Assembly: GCA_018662325.1 (NCBI GenBank)
Contig: JABJGM010000002.1
Location: forward strand, 72,996 to 136,995
Direction: 5' to 3'
Length of the DNA: 64,000 bases
Origin: a bacterium
Lineage (GTDB): Bacteria > Patescibacteriota > Gracilibacteria > UBA1369 > GCA-2718715
The position numbers were made by a program, and so were the translations under genes. Under the pieces are notes generated by a model. It did not search any database and was not told the DNA's origin. It saw nothing but the letters and a program-made list of their open reading frames with translations. This document shows, piece by piece, positions 29,482 to 40,500 of this stretch (its first letter is position 1; each line of letters opens with the position of its first letter).

Positions 29482-30234
29482 CTATTTCTTTGGAATATTT
29501 CCACCTATACCCTTAAGTGCTTCCAACCCTTCAATTGGTACCATCCAGATTGTGGTATTTGATTGATCGGAAGACAGATCATTTATAGATTGAAGAGTTC
29601 TTAAATGAAGAGCTCCAGGAGCTGTAGCCAATAAATGTGCAGCTTTAGAAAGATTTTCGGAAGCTTCTAATTCTGCCTTAGCTTTTATAATAACTGCTCT
29701 TTTTTCTCTTTCAGCTTCGGCTTCTTTGGCCATTGTTCTTTTTAAATCATTTGGAAGCCTTACATCTTTTAACTCAACTGATTCAACTCTTATCCCCCAT
29801 TCATCAGATGCTTTCTCTACAATATTTCTGATTTTATCTGCAACCTGATCTCGAGATCTTAAGAGAGTATCTAAATCAACAGTCCCTACAATATTTCTCA
29901 TTGTTGTTTGAGCTAATTGAGAAATAGCGTATCTGTAATTTTCTACGTTGATGATAGCTCTTTGTGCATCTTTTACGTTGTAGTAAATAACAGCGTTTAT
30001 AGAGATAGAAATATTATCTAAAGTGATTGCTTCTTGATCTGGAACGTCTACTGCTTTAGTACGCATATCAACTATATCCATACTCTGGAATATTGGAAGA
30101 ACTATTCTCCAACCTGAGCCTGAAACTCTGGAAAATTTTCCAAAGGTAAATTTTACTCCTTCTTCATATTCTTTTACTTCTTTAATTGAAGTGATGAGTA
30201 CCAAAATTATAATTGGTAATAAAAATGCTGTCAT
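29482..30234 (-). CDS. SPFH/stomatin-like (slipin) protein
   Basis: YEEGVKFTFGKF, VDMRTKAVDVPDQEAITLDNISISINAVIYYNV, EWGIRVESVELKDVRLP; one N-terminal TM. Confidence 0.9.
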   Translation of the reverse strand: MTAFLLPIIILVLITSIKEVKEYEEGVKFTFGKFSRVSGSGWRIVLPIFQSMDIVDMRTKAVDVPDQEAITLDNISISINAVIYYNVKDAQRAIINVENYRYAISQLAQTTMRNIVGTVDLDTLLRSRDQVADKIRNIVEKASDEWGIRVESVELKDVRLPNDLKRTMAKEAEAEREKRAVIIKAKAELEASENLSKAAHLLATAPGALHLRTLQSINDLSSDQSNTTIWMVPIEGLEALKGIGGNIPKK

Positions 30235-30268
30235 TTTATATTGGTTATATGTTATTTATTGATTTGTT

Positions 30269-31603
30269 TTATGATTCGTCTTTACATTGCTTTTCATGAA
30301 TTTTCTTCATGTTACCCAGTAAGGTTCCTTCGTTATCTTCCTCTATTATGTTAAGTGTTTTTTTAATAGTTTGCTTGGTTTTATCTAAAACTGAGGCTAG
30401 TTCCAAAGAAGAAAAATCAGCAATTTCAGCTCTTTGATTGTCAACAAGTCTTGCAAATTGTTTTTCAGATTGTCTTCTTGAGACTTCTTCAATAGCATTT
30501 TGTAAAAATGCATACTCTTCAAATGTTGAGGTTTGATTAAGATACTGACTAAATTGATCTACGGTTGTTGCCTCCATAAAAATTTTATTAACTTTGGCCT
30601 GGGTTTTATTTCCGAGGTTTTTATTTGAATCTGCTTTGTCTCCATAGGTATCTTTAATTTGTTGAATCTGCTTTTCAACAGTTGGAAACGTTTTTGACAT
30701 TACTTGTTTTAGTCCTTCCCAAGCTGAATAATCTTTACCTTCTGTAAAGCCATATATTTTCTTTAGCTTATCTTTATATAATTCCCCAGAAAATGCAGAC
30801 TTTGAAGTATTCCAAAACTTTTTAATGGTTCTCATAAGCTTGTTTGATTCTTTTCCAAATCCATTTTCATAAACCTCACCAAGACCTATATAGCCTTCTA
30901 CAACAGCATCTGCCTTGTCTAAAACAGCTCCCAAGCCACCAGCACATTCGCGCTTGCTATAGTCTCCATCTTTTAAGATACTAGGGGTTGAAGAGTTGTC
31001 ATAATAATTAAAACGGTGGGAATATTTTTCTACAAATAAACCAATGAATTCCTCTAATTTCTTTTTGTTTTGACTTTGTTGGGGATCTTGATTATAAACT
31101 TTTTTATACGAATTTAATAATCTATCAAACATTTCGGGTAAACCTTCAGTCTTAAACTGATTTATTGGTTCAGCACCTTCAGTTGCTTTTTCCCCGTATC
31201 CTAGAGCTTGATAAACGTCGACATTTCTTAGAAACTCAAGTTCTAATTCTAAAACTTTAATTTGTTCATTAATAATTGCGATCTGAGACCTTGTGTATCC
31301 AAATCCATTCTTTACTAAAAGATTGTATGAATCTTGCTTTTGTTCAACTACAAAAAATCGATCTCGTGTATTACAAAAATTATTTATATATCTAGATCCC
31401 TTGTAAACGTCAAAGTTTGTATTTAAGAAGTCTTCAGAGTATGAACTAAAATTTGCTAAACCATTATAGATTGATTGCACTGTAAATCCCATTTTATCAA
31501 GTGTGTTCATTTGTGACTGAGCAGTTTGGGTATAACCAATATTTATAAATAAAATAAATATGGAAATTATCGATAATTTTAAAATTTTTGATATTATTGA
31601 CAT
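30269..31603 (-). CDS. Exported helical protein of unknown function
   Basis: 444 aa with N-terminal signal-like segment; cysteine near C-terminus (EKQCKDES). Confidence 0.65.
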   Translation of the reverse strand: MSIISKILKLSIISIFILFINIGYTQTAQSQMNTLDKMGFTVQSIYNGLANFSSYSEDFLNTNFDVYKGSRYINNFCNTRDRFFVVEQKQDSYNLLVKNGFGYTRSQIAIINEQIKVLELELEFLRNVDVYQALGYGEKATEGAEPINQFKTEGLPEMFDRLLNSYKKVYNQDPQQSQNKKKLEEFIGLFVEKYSHRFNYYDNSSTPSILKDGDYSKRECAGGLGAVLDKADAVVEGYIGLGEVYENGFGKESNKLMRTIKKFWNTSKSAFSGELYKDKLKKIYGFTEGKDYSAWEGLKQVMSKTFPTVEKQIQQIKDTYGDKADSNKNLGNKTQAKVNKIFMEATTVDQFSQYLNQTSTFEEYAFLQNAIEEVSRRQSEKQFARLVDNQRAEIADFSSLELASVLDKTKQTIKKTLNIIEEDNEGTLLGNMKKIHEKQCKDES

Positions 31604-33273
31604 TTTGGTTTGGATAAAAATAATTTTGATGTCTCTTTGATAGAGAAGATAGAATCTTGTAAGCTTTTTAGGTTTTTATTAAATAGCTCCATTCTTTCTA
31701 AAAGTTGTGCATTTACGGAGTTAGCTGTAGCAGTTTTTTCTTCTAAAGATAATTTCAACTGACGATCTACTTGTGCCTCAATTATTTTTGATTGAAAATC
31801 TTGAATATCTTCTAAAACCTCTAAAAAGTTATTTGCATTTGAGAAATCTATTTCAGGTGCTGGAACTTGAGTCGCTTTAAATCTCTTTGAAATATCGCTA
31901 GGACTGATTTCTTGGATTGCCTTTTGAGGACTTGAAAGACTAAACAAAGACTTTGCTATAAAGTTAATATTGCTACTATTTATTTTATTTAAAAGATCTT
32001 TTTTACAGATTGGTGGTTCAAAATAATTACCCGTAAGTTTTTGAGGTATTAGGTTTTTATCATTAGTTTCTATAAATTTTTCATTCATACTGTCAAAAAT
32101 ACAATTTGTACAATTATTCGATGGAGTTAACCACCTTAAGTTTTGTCTAACTTCTTTAATATAAAAACAAAATCTTTGTTCTGGTGTTCCTACTGTTGAA
32201 TAAATAACATCACTTCCAGAATAACATGTGAACTCGGGAAACAAAGGATTACTATTTGTAAAACTTGGTAAATTAATACCGATATCTAGATTAGGATCTT
32301 CATCAGATTCATCTTCTTGGCTATCTGGATCTACTTGCCCGCCTGGAAAATTACCTTCTGAATCTGGATCATTTTGATTGTTTGAAGAGTGTGATTCTAA
32401 TTCATTTGCTAAGTTTGGACTTACTCCACATTGATCTGGTGTAAAATCTTGAACCTCACCTAAAGGTAAATCCTCTTGTTTATCACTGTTGTCAGTATCT
32501 GAACTTCTAATATCAGGATTGATATCATCTTTGAGATCTTCAACTACTTCATCGATATCTGTTTCTTCTAAATTCGTATCGTGATTTGTAGGTGATGACA
32601 AACTTTCTTGGTTTAATTCTGGAATTTGAAAAGTTTCCCATGGAACATTGTCACCAAAAAGTAAATTTTCTATATCTTTAAGATCCTCTAGTAAGTCAAA
32701 ATTGGAATCTAAAGTTGAATCATTAGCAAATATTTCAAAAGCTTTCGATTTAATAATCGCTTTATTTGTAATACTTATTACCTCTTTTTGATCTTCGTAA
32801 ACCTTTTCTAATTTTTGTCTTTCAGCAACTGCCTCTCCAACTGTAGATTTAGAAGTAAAATTTTCAATAAAAGTAGATTCAAACCAGTAGCCAACTTGGT
32901 CTGTAGCAGCATCTAGAATTTCTTGATTAGTTTTATAATGAATTTCACCGAATATACTTAAGTACAAATCTGGCTCACAGCAGTCTGGCACTGAATAAAC
33001 AGAATTGGTTGAATTAAAATAATAACCTTTTATGCCTCCAGCTAATTTTTCGCTATACTTTTCAATGTTATATTTCTTAAGAGAACCATAAGAATCATTA
33101 TCTAGATCAAGTTTTTCATTCTCATAATTTGCAACTGCATCTGATAATGCTTCCAAGACTTGATTTTTAACAGCAAGGTCAAGTTCAGCTTTAGCAATTG
33201 GTATGCTTAAAAAAATTAGTAGTCCGATTGTAATTGTGGTGAACTTTTTAAGTGCACGAAGTTGTTGTTGCAT
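31594..33273 (-). CDS. Exported acidic, cysteine-containing protein of unknown function
   Basis: ATG 33273 (MQQQLRALKKFTTITIGLLIFLSIPIAKA signal peptide) preferred over 33318; Asp/Ser-rich middle; ends KPKCQ. Confidence 0.65.
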   Translation of the reverse strand: MQQQLRALKKFTTITIGLLIFLSIPIAKAELDLAVKNQVLEALSDAVANYENEKLDLDNDSYGSLKKYNIEKYSEKLAGGIKGYYFNSTNSVYSVPDCCEPDLYLSIFGEIHYKTNQEILDAATDQVGYWFESTFIENFTSKSTVGEAVAERQKLEKVYEDQKEVISITNKAIIKSKAFEIFANDSTLDSNFDLLEDLKDIENLLFGDNVPWETFQIPELNQESLSSPTNHDTNLEETDIDEVVEDLKDDINPDIRSSDTDNSDKQEDLPLGEVQDFTPDQCGVSPNLANELESHSSNNQNDPDSEGNFPGGQVDPDSQEDESDEDPNLDIGINLPSFTNSNPLFPEFTCYSGSDVIYSTVGTPEQRFCFYIKEVRQNLRWLTPSNNCTNCIFDSMNEKFIETNDKNLIPQKLTGNYFEPPICKKDLLNKINSSNINFIAKSLFSLSSPQKAIQEISPSDISKRFKATQVPAPEIDFSNANNFLEVLEDIQDFQSKIIEAQVDRQLKLSLEEKTATANSVNAQLLERMELFNKNLKSLQDSIFSIKETSKLFLSKPKCQ

Positions 33274-33916
33274 TCGGTAATTTATTAGGATATTTTTTAA
33301 CTTCCATAAAGACGTCATATAATTTTGAATTCATGGTATGAAGTTCTTTTTTGATTTGGTAATACTGTGAATGTAATATATAAGCCGAGTAATTTTCCTT
33401 ATAAAAATCTACTGAAACTCTGTTAGCTTCACTAACCTTCTCTCTCAAAAACTCTTTATACTCCGGTAATGGTGTTGGGATAACCCTTTCTAAGGAAATA
33501 GTATAGTCAGCAAATTCTTTATCAAGTCTTTCTTTTAAACATATTGAAGATAAATTTTGAAAATCAGTATCTATAATTCTAATTTTTTGTTCATCATCTA
33601 CACATTCATTGTATAGGGCTGCATTATAGCTTTCGCTGGTAATATCATATGCAATAGTTGGAGGCTTTAAGATATCATGATACTTTTTAAGGTCTTGTGA
33701 AGCTACTAAGAAATATTCCTCTTCATGAAGTAAAAAAAGCTGGTTCTGAAATTCATTTGTAAGTTGGTTGTTTTTAGCAATAGTTTTAGCTGTGATTTTT
33801 ATATATTCATCGTATCGACTTGGAGCACCACTTGCCGAATTAGGAATTAAATTCCATGAAATAAGAGCGATAATTAATAAACCAAAAATTTTTATTGGCA
33901 TTTTGAAAGATAGCAT
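33248..33916 (-). CDS. Exported helical protein of unknown function
   Basis: 222 aa with signal peptide; ends TTTSCT; start at 33916 or 33901. Confidence 0.65.
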   Translation of the reverse strand: MLSFKMPIKIFGLLIIALISWNLIPNSASGAPSRYDEYIKITAKTIAKNNQLTNEFQNQLFLLHEEEYFLVASQDLKKYHDILKPPTIAYDITSESYNAALYNECVDDEQKIRIIDTDFQNLSSICLKERLDKEFADYTISLERVIPTPLPEYKEFLREKVSEANRVSVDFYKENYSAYILHSQYYQIKKELHTMNSKLYDVFMEVKKYPNKLPNATTTSCT

Positions 33917-34554
33917 ATTAGGTTGTCATTTATTTTATTGAATTGTTTTACAGATTCATCTGTAATGCTTAGTAGTTGTTCAAACTGTTTATTGATTTGA
34001 TCGTATTTTTCAAGGATTACAGCTCCCCTTTTGGCTTGAACACTTTTAGTAAGGGTAGACTTGTAAACATGTTTAATCTCATCTAGATACTCTTGCGTAA
34101 CTACAATACATTTGTTTTTTCTATCAATTTCTCTCTGGATATTTTGTTGTTCTTTGCTACTTGTTCCTTGTAAATTTTGTTCACTTTGAGCTAATCTTTC
34201 TTGAGTTTGAGATAAGTTTAAACTTATTAAGTATTTTGCTTTCATATAAGCATCTTTAAAATCTTGAATTAATGCTGAATCGTATGTTGGCTGACTTACC
34301 ACTTCTTTAAGTTCATCGTAAAACTCAGCTGTAATAAGGTTTAAAGTTCGGGTATATTCTTCTTCGCAAACTGGGGATGGATTATTGAGTCTATCTTGAA
34401 TTTCTGAAGATGTTGTTTGCTGAATTTTTTCTTGTTGTCTTTGTTGTTCTGAGGATTGTGGATTAGCAAGAACATTGAAAATTTGCGAAGATAAAATTAC
34501 TATCACTAAGATAAATATATAAATTAAATGACGTAATCTTTTATTTTTAACCAT
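33892..34554 (-). CDS. Exported coiled-coil protein of unknown function
   Basis: 220 aa, N-terminal signal/TM, Q-rich coiled coil, ends CYLSKCQ; overlaps giant ORF stop (ATGGTTAA). Confidence 0.65.
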   Translation of the reverse strand: MVKNKRLRHLIYIFILVIVILSSQIFNVLANPQSSEQQRQQEKIQQTTSSEIQDRLNNPSPVCEEEYTRTLNLITAEFYDELKEVVSQPTYDSALIQDFKDAYMKAKYLISLNLSQTQERLAQSEQNLQGTSSKEQQNIQREIDRKNKCIVVTQEYLDEIKHVYKSTLTKSVQAKRGAVILEKYDQINKQFEQLLSITDESVKQFNKINDNLICYLSKCQ

Positions 34555-37500
34555 CTATATTTGGGTTAATTTTAAATACTTTAGAAGTAGAATAAATTAT
34601 TGGATTTATAGGATCGTACTCACCATATATTATAAAAAATTTATCTTTATCCTGCAATGCAAGTCCTTGTTTTTTTTCATAAGGGCATGGACAAGCTGTA
34701 CAAATAGGATCCTTAACTCCAATACTAGAATCAGGTATTTCTGTGCTATCATCTGGACTCAATAGATCTTCTTGTTCATTAGTTAAACCAAATGCTTGTT
34801 TTTCTGAGGATTCCAGGGTTTCTTCTTTAGATGCTCTTTCAATTGATTCTTGAATGTGGGTTTGGCTTTCATTAATTCTATAATCTTCCAGTGGTAAACC
34901 TAATTTAGATCTTTGTTCTATACAATTATAAATATCGAGAGATCGAGAGATTAGAATTGCAAAATCTTGTCTGGAAATTGGTTGGTTTGGTTCTTGAGCT
35001 TCATCTTTGGTTAGAAGGAAGTTAGATTTAACAACTGCAGAGTCATTTAATATTGGAGTTAGATCTTGAGCAAATTTTAAGTAGTCTGTATACCATGGAT
35101 TTTTTTCTGTTACATCTTCAAGAGTAATTACATCCATGTTTTCTAGGGCTTCCATAATAACTTTTACAGCTTCTATTCTTGAAATAGTGTTAAATGGTTT
35201 AAATGGACTTTGTCCTAGATTATTAACTTCTCCTTTATATCCTTCAAATATTCCCAGGAAAAATGTTTCTTTAGTTATTGGATAAAACCAGTCATATGTA
35301 TTTGAATATAAAATATCAGAAAATACATTCGGTGATAAATAACTTTCTGGCCTAGGTTTAATACATAATATTTTTAATATTGTTTTTGCAAATTCACTTC
35401 TTAATAAAAAGTTAGTTGGTAAAAATAGATTTTGACCGTCAATGTTAACCCCTTGGAAAATCCCAAGCCTTGCTAGTCTATTGATCTCGTCAAATCCTTT
35501 AGTGTTTTCATTAATATCCGAAAATTGAGTGTCAGCTTTTAAATCAAGATCACTAATTCCCGCTTTTGGATTATCTTTTATTTGTTGATTGTGACTTTGG
35601 TAATCAGAATTTATAAACTGTTCTAACGATAGAGTATCTTCGATGTTTTGTATTTTAAAACTTACAAGATTCTTCCCATTGGCATTACCTCGTAGGGAGA
35701 TCCAATGTTGATCCAATGACTCAACATCTGGATTTTGATTGCTAGAGTCAAGTTCCAAAGTATATTGCTTATCAATTAAAACTGGGTTAGCAAACCGAGA
35801 AACCGCCAGTATGTTTTTATTGTTTTGCTTAACTATTGCAGTCTGATCAAGATCATTTAATGGATCATTGATTATTTCAATTGTAATATTGTCTTCTATG
35901 TTTTCGTCGACAATTACTAGCTGCGAGCTTGAATCATTACTCTTTTCCCTTGAGTCTATGATTTCTGGACTCAGATTTGAATCTGTTTTAAGTAAAACTT
36001 TTGTTATAGGTTGAGTGTCTTTTGAAACTAAAATAGTTAATAATTCTAAATCTTCATAGGAATTTAAAACTGTAAATTCAAGTGAGCTGTCATTAATTAT
36101 TAAATTGTTATCTTCAATTTCTATAGCTGGTCTATTTTTATTGTCGGTAATCTGTAGATTTTCCTGACTTGAAAATTTAAAATCAAAACTAGAGTCTTCT
36201 ACTAGATTAGTTTTTATAGGGATTAACCTATCTTGATTAGATTTTAAAATAGTTACATTTCCTTCAGTAACTCTAGGAACAATCTTACCTATTACGTTTG
36301 TATTAGATACTTTATCTAAAACAATATTTAGATCCTGAAGCTTAGGACTGATTTCAAGTTTAGATTGATTACCTGCTAAATCAACAGCTTGAATAGTTAT
36401 TTTATCAAGTTGGGGACTTGTTATTTTTGGTAAATTAAAAATTGGATTTAGCACATTCAAGGCGTAGGCTTGATTTCTATAATTAACAGACATTGATATA
36501 ATACGACTTCCAATATCAGTGCTGGTATTTAGATCAAGGTCTATATCTTGATATAAAACTGGGTTTGCAATGTCTGATATATTTCCAGATATAGTTGGAG
36601 CTACTCGATCTTTACAAAAATCAATAGACAACGCTTTTGGACCATTAAAGGTGTGTAAATTTGAATTAATCTTAGAGCTGTGTACTAGACTATATAAACC
36701 TAAAGGAATGTTTATTTTCAAACTAGATGATTGAGATTTTTTAACAAACATCTCTTGAAAATTATCCTTAGAAATAACTCCACTTAATGAATCAATTTGA
36801 TTTAGACTTTCAAATTCAGTTTCTTGATTTTCATCATGTAATATCACGTATCTTCTAAAAGGAATAAGTTTATCAGTCCCAGGTTTATAAATATCAATAA
36901 TTTGATTATCAAGATCTAGGTAGTTACTAAATGAAACTTGAATTTCCTCAAAAGACTCGGTGATCTGAATGTCTCTAGGTGTTAAAGTTTGTATTTCTTT
37001 ATCTAGATCTTCCCTTAGTGTAAATTGATCATTGCTACCATATCTAAAGTTTCTTTGAGAGTTTAAAGGCTTAAAGTAAACTTCTTTATCTATTGTATGA
37101 ATAATATCATCGTCAGAATCATAATCCAGGTCTGTAAAAATAAAATTAGATTGAGCCTCATCTTGATCTTCAAAAGAATACAGTCTAGAGAAGGATCCAT
37201 CTGGACTTACATAATGGACACCAGTAGGAAATTTAGCCTCAACGCCTTGACTAGAATTATCTCCTTGCCCTTGTGCTATATATTTAGCTCTATCTTTAAA
37301 GATCTTGTCTAATTTTTGAGAGTTATCAATAAGATTACTAAACTCTTTTACTGCATCCTTACTAATGGAAGTTTTTGGTAATAAATCAGAAACAATGCTT
37401 TTGTTTTGAGTAAATTTAACTGGATCTATGGAAGCAATATTTTTCTCGTCTGAATTTTCATACATTAGATCTGTAATATACTTTGCGTTATTAAGTTTAT

Positions 37501-40500
37501 CTTGATCAAAGAATATAGAATCTTCAACTTTAAAATTTTCTCGTGGCTTAAAATCAGTCATTTCAATTACGGTATGAGTACTTGGAAGTTTTATTTTTGC
37601 TTCAATTTCAGTTGCTCTTGCAAGTAAATCAAAAGCAGTTTTTAAATCAAGTCCAACTTTGGCATTTAGATCAACGTCTTCAAATTGGATTTCTTTTAAA
37701 AATTCATATTTGTAATCCAAAAGTTCATTAATTTCAAGAATCTTTTTATTGTATTCTTGGAACGCATCTTGAATTTGTAAATTTAGTGCTTGAGAGAAAG
37801 AGTTTAGTCCTTCGTAAATAGCATCGGTTTCATATGTTAAGTCAGATTCTAAAATTGCTTGATACTCTTTTACATAATCTAAGTCTAACTGAGGTAATTT
37901 GATTGAGATTTGTTTATCAATTGGTAAGACAACATCTAATGGTCGAGCAGTCATGTCTTGAATTGCTTTCGACAAAGTTAACTCTGGAACTGGGATTAAA
38001 CCTTTTTGAATTAAACAATATATTCTTAAAATTTGTTTTATCAAGTCTAGCTCTTCACCAATTTTTTCTTGAATATCAATTCCAACATCAGCAATTTCTG
38101 GTGCTACTGGAATTATAGGAAGTACTGGAATTTGGATTTTTGGTAAATCAGGAAGATCTATTAAGGTAGATAAGTCAGGTGGTCCCGGAAGAACAGGAAT
38201 TTTAATAGAGCCAAAAACTAAACCAATATCAAGATCAGGAGCGGAAGGAAATGTCATTTCAAAATTCATCCTTGGAAGAGGTAATGGCTGCGGGTTAAAT
38301 TTAATAATTGGCATTTTAATAAATAAACCAGTTTTAATTTTTGAAATATCCAAAGTGATATCTGGAATCTTTGGAAACTCCATAAATGGTAAAGAGTCAC
38401 CAATATCAGGAATTAAACCTAAAATTATATCTATGAATGATGATCCCCTTCTAGTTTTACAGTCGTCACATTTATCAAAGAAATCAATAAATACCTGGAA
38501 AATAAAATTAAAGTTATTGTAAATTTTTATCAAAGACTCAAACATTTTTGTCCATGTAGATAAATTTTTGGTATTTTGCGCAAACCAATCTACTACATTT
38601 GTTAATATTTGATCTCCCCAGTCAAGGACTTGCAATGCAAATTTTGAAATAAAATCTTGAATTTCAAATATTTGCAAAGGCATATCTCTCCATAATAAAG
38701 CTGACTGATAACTTTCATATAAATTAGTAGTTAAACCTTCCATACCAACTGCAAAATCAATACAAGATTTTTGCTTATCACTCTGTTGTCCATCTTTAGG
38801 TTTATTTACAACTGAAACAATTTTTGTAAGCTGTCCTCCTAAAATAAGATCAATGAAAAAACTTACTGTATCTTTCCAGTCTTTAGCTTGAGTGTCATAT
38901 GCTTTTTTTATAGCAGATACAAAACTATTTTCACCAGAAAAATTTGGATATTTTTTATCTTTATACGTCCATTCAATATCTGGACTTCCCATATTTTCAT
39001 TCCTAGGGTCGTTCAAAGTACTAAAACTTGCTTTAACCCTATCATTAAAGTTTTCAAAGTTATAATCTCCTAATTTATCTGCAGGTGGAACATTTTGATA
39101 ATCCATACATCCCCAAGAATAAAAAGCTTTTAAGAAATTTTGAATAGTCTTGTCTAAAGACAGTAATATACTTCTAAAGAATTTTGCTAACTCTTTGTCG
39201 TCGTACCAAGGGTAGTTTATAGACATGTTTTCTGTCTCAAACTCCCATATTGGCATTTTTGAAAGCTCCTCAAAATATTTTTGTTGGTTTTGCGTATACC
39301 TAGTAAATAAACTGTTTTTCTTTGCCGTATATTCTTCGAAATTCTTATATTCACCACAGAGTTCTTTGAAAGAATTATAGTTTTCTTTGGAAATGTTATC
39401 TGGGCAATTAGGAAAGGGATTTAAAGAATCAATTTTTGAAAGATCTTCTTCGTTAGTATAAAATCCAAATTCTCTAGCCCAACTATTTAAATTTGATAAC
39501 TCAAGATTATTATCGGCATTTAAAACAGGATATATAATATTTACATCAGGCATGTCTATCACCTTCACAATTTCAAAAAATTGATTTTTAGCCCAAGTTG
39601 AAAATATTGCAGGAAAAGAAGGTGGATTGAACTTTCTAGGAGCACCTCTATCTTCAAGACTTACAACTCCTTTAGTTGCCTTTGATACACCTTTGGCAAC
39701 ATAATTCATACCTTTAATAATTGATTTATTTACTTTTTTACAAACATCGTCTGGTAATGTCGCTACTTGAAACTTCAGGCATTGACCACCAATACATGGT
39801 GCTAAAACAAAACTTCCTGTCAGAGTTGGTGATAAATAAAGCTTAAATCCACATGGAAATGCAGGTGTTCCAAAACCAATTGGGATTGGTCCCCATGGGC
39901 ATGACAAACCAATTAAAGGAGTTGGTGGGCTTAGCATGCTTCCTGGTACTAAAAGCGCATCGTTATACGGAGTTGCAATACAACTATCTCCACATATTAA
40001 TTCTTTTAGTTTTTTTTCCGTTTTGTCAGCATAAGCTTTAACTTCATTCATAGCAGCTGAATAAAAATCGCTGGTTCCATCTTGATCAGAATCAGTAAAA
40101 AACTGCTTAACTCTAGACTCTTGCGCATAGGCATTTAGTTCATCTTCGGTTTTGTCGGCAATCCCCGTAACATCAAAATCCATACTTTCAGATATGTTAA
40201 CTCTAGGGGGTGCCAAGTATTGATAAACAGGATGAAATCCAAATTCAGATGATTGTAAATACAAAACTTTTGAACCAGAAACAAATGGAATTTTAATATC
40301 TAACAATCCATCGGAACCAATAGACTGATTAATTATATCAGTAGAGAAATCTTGGATATTTCTACCTGGATCTATATTTGACTGTGATATAAAATCAACA
40401 TGAGTTTGATTTATAAAATTACTAGTAAATTCATCTTTTACAGTATCTACAAATGGAACATCGGAGACAGAATTTTTATCAATTTTAATTAAAAACTTTA

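Noticed and set aside
33273-33318. Start of ORF 31594-33318 at 33318
   Set aside because: The signal peptide fits a start at ATG 33273 (MQQQLRALKKF), which also shortens the overlap with the upstream gene to 26 nt.
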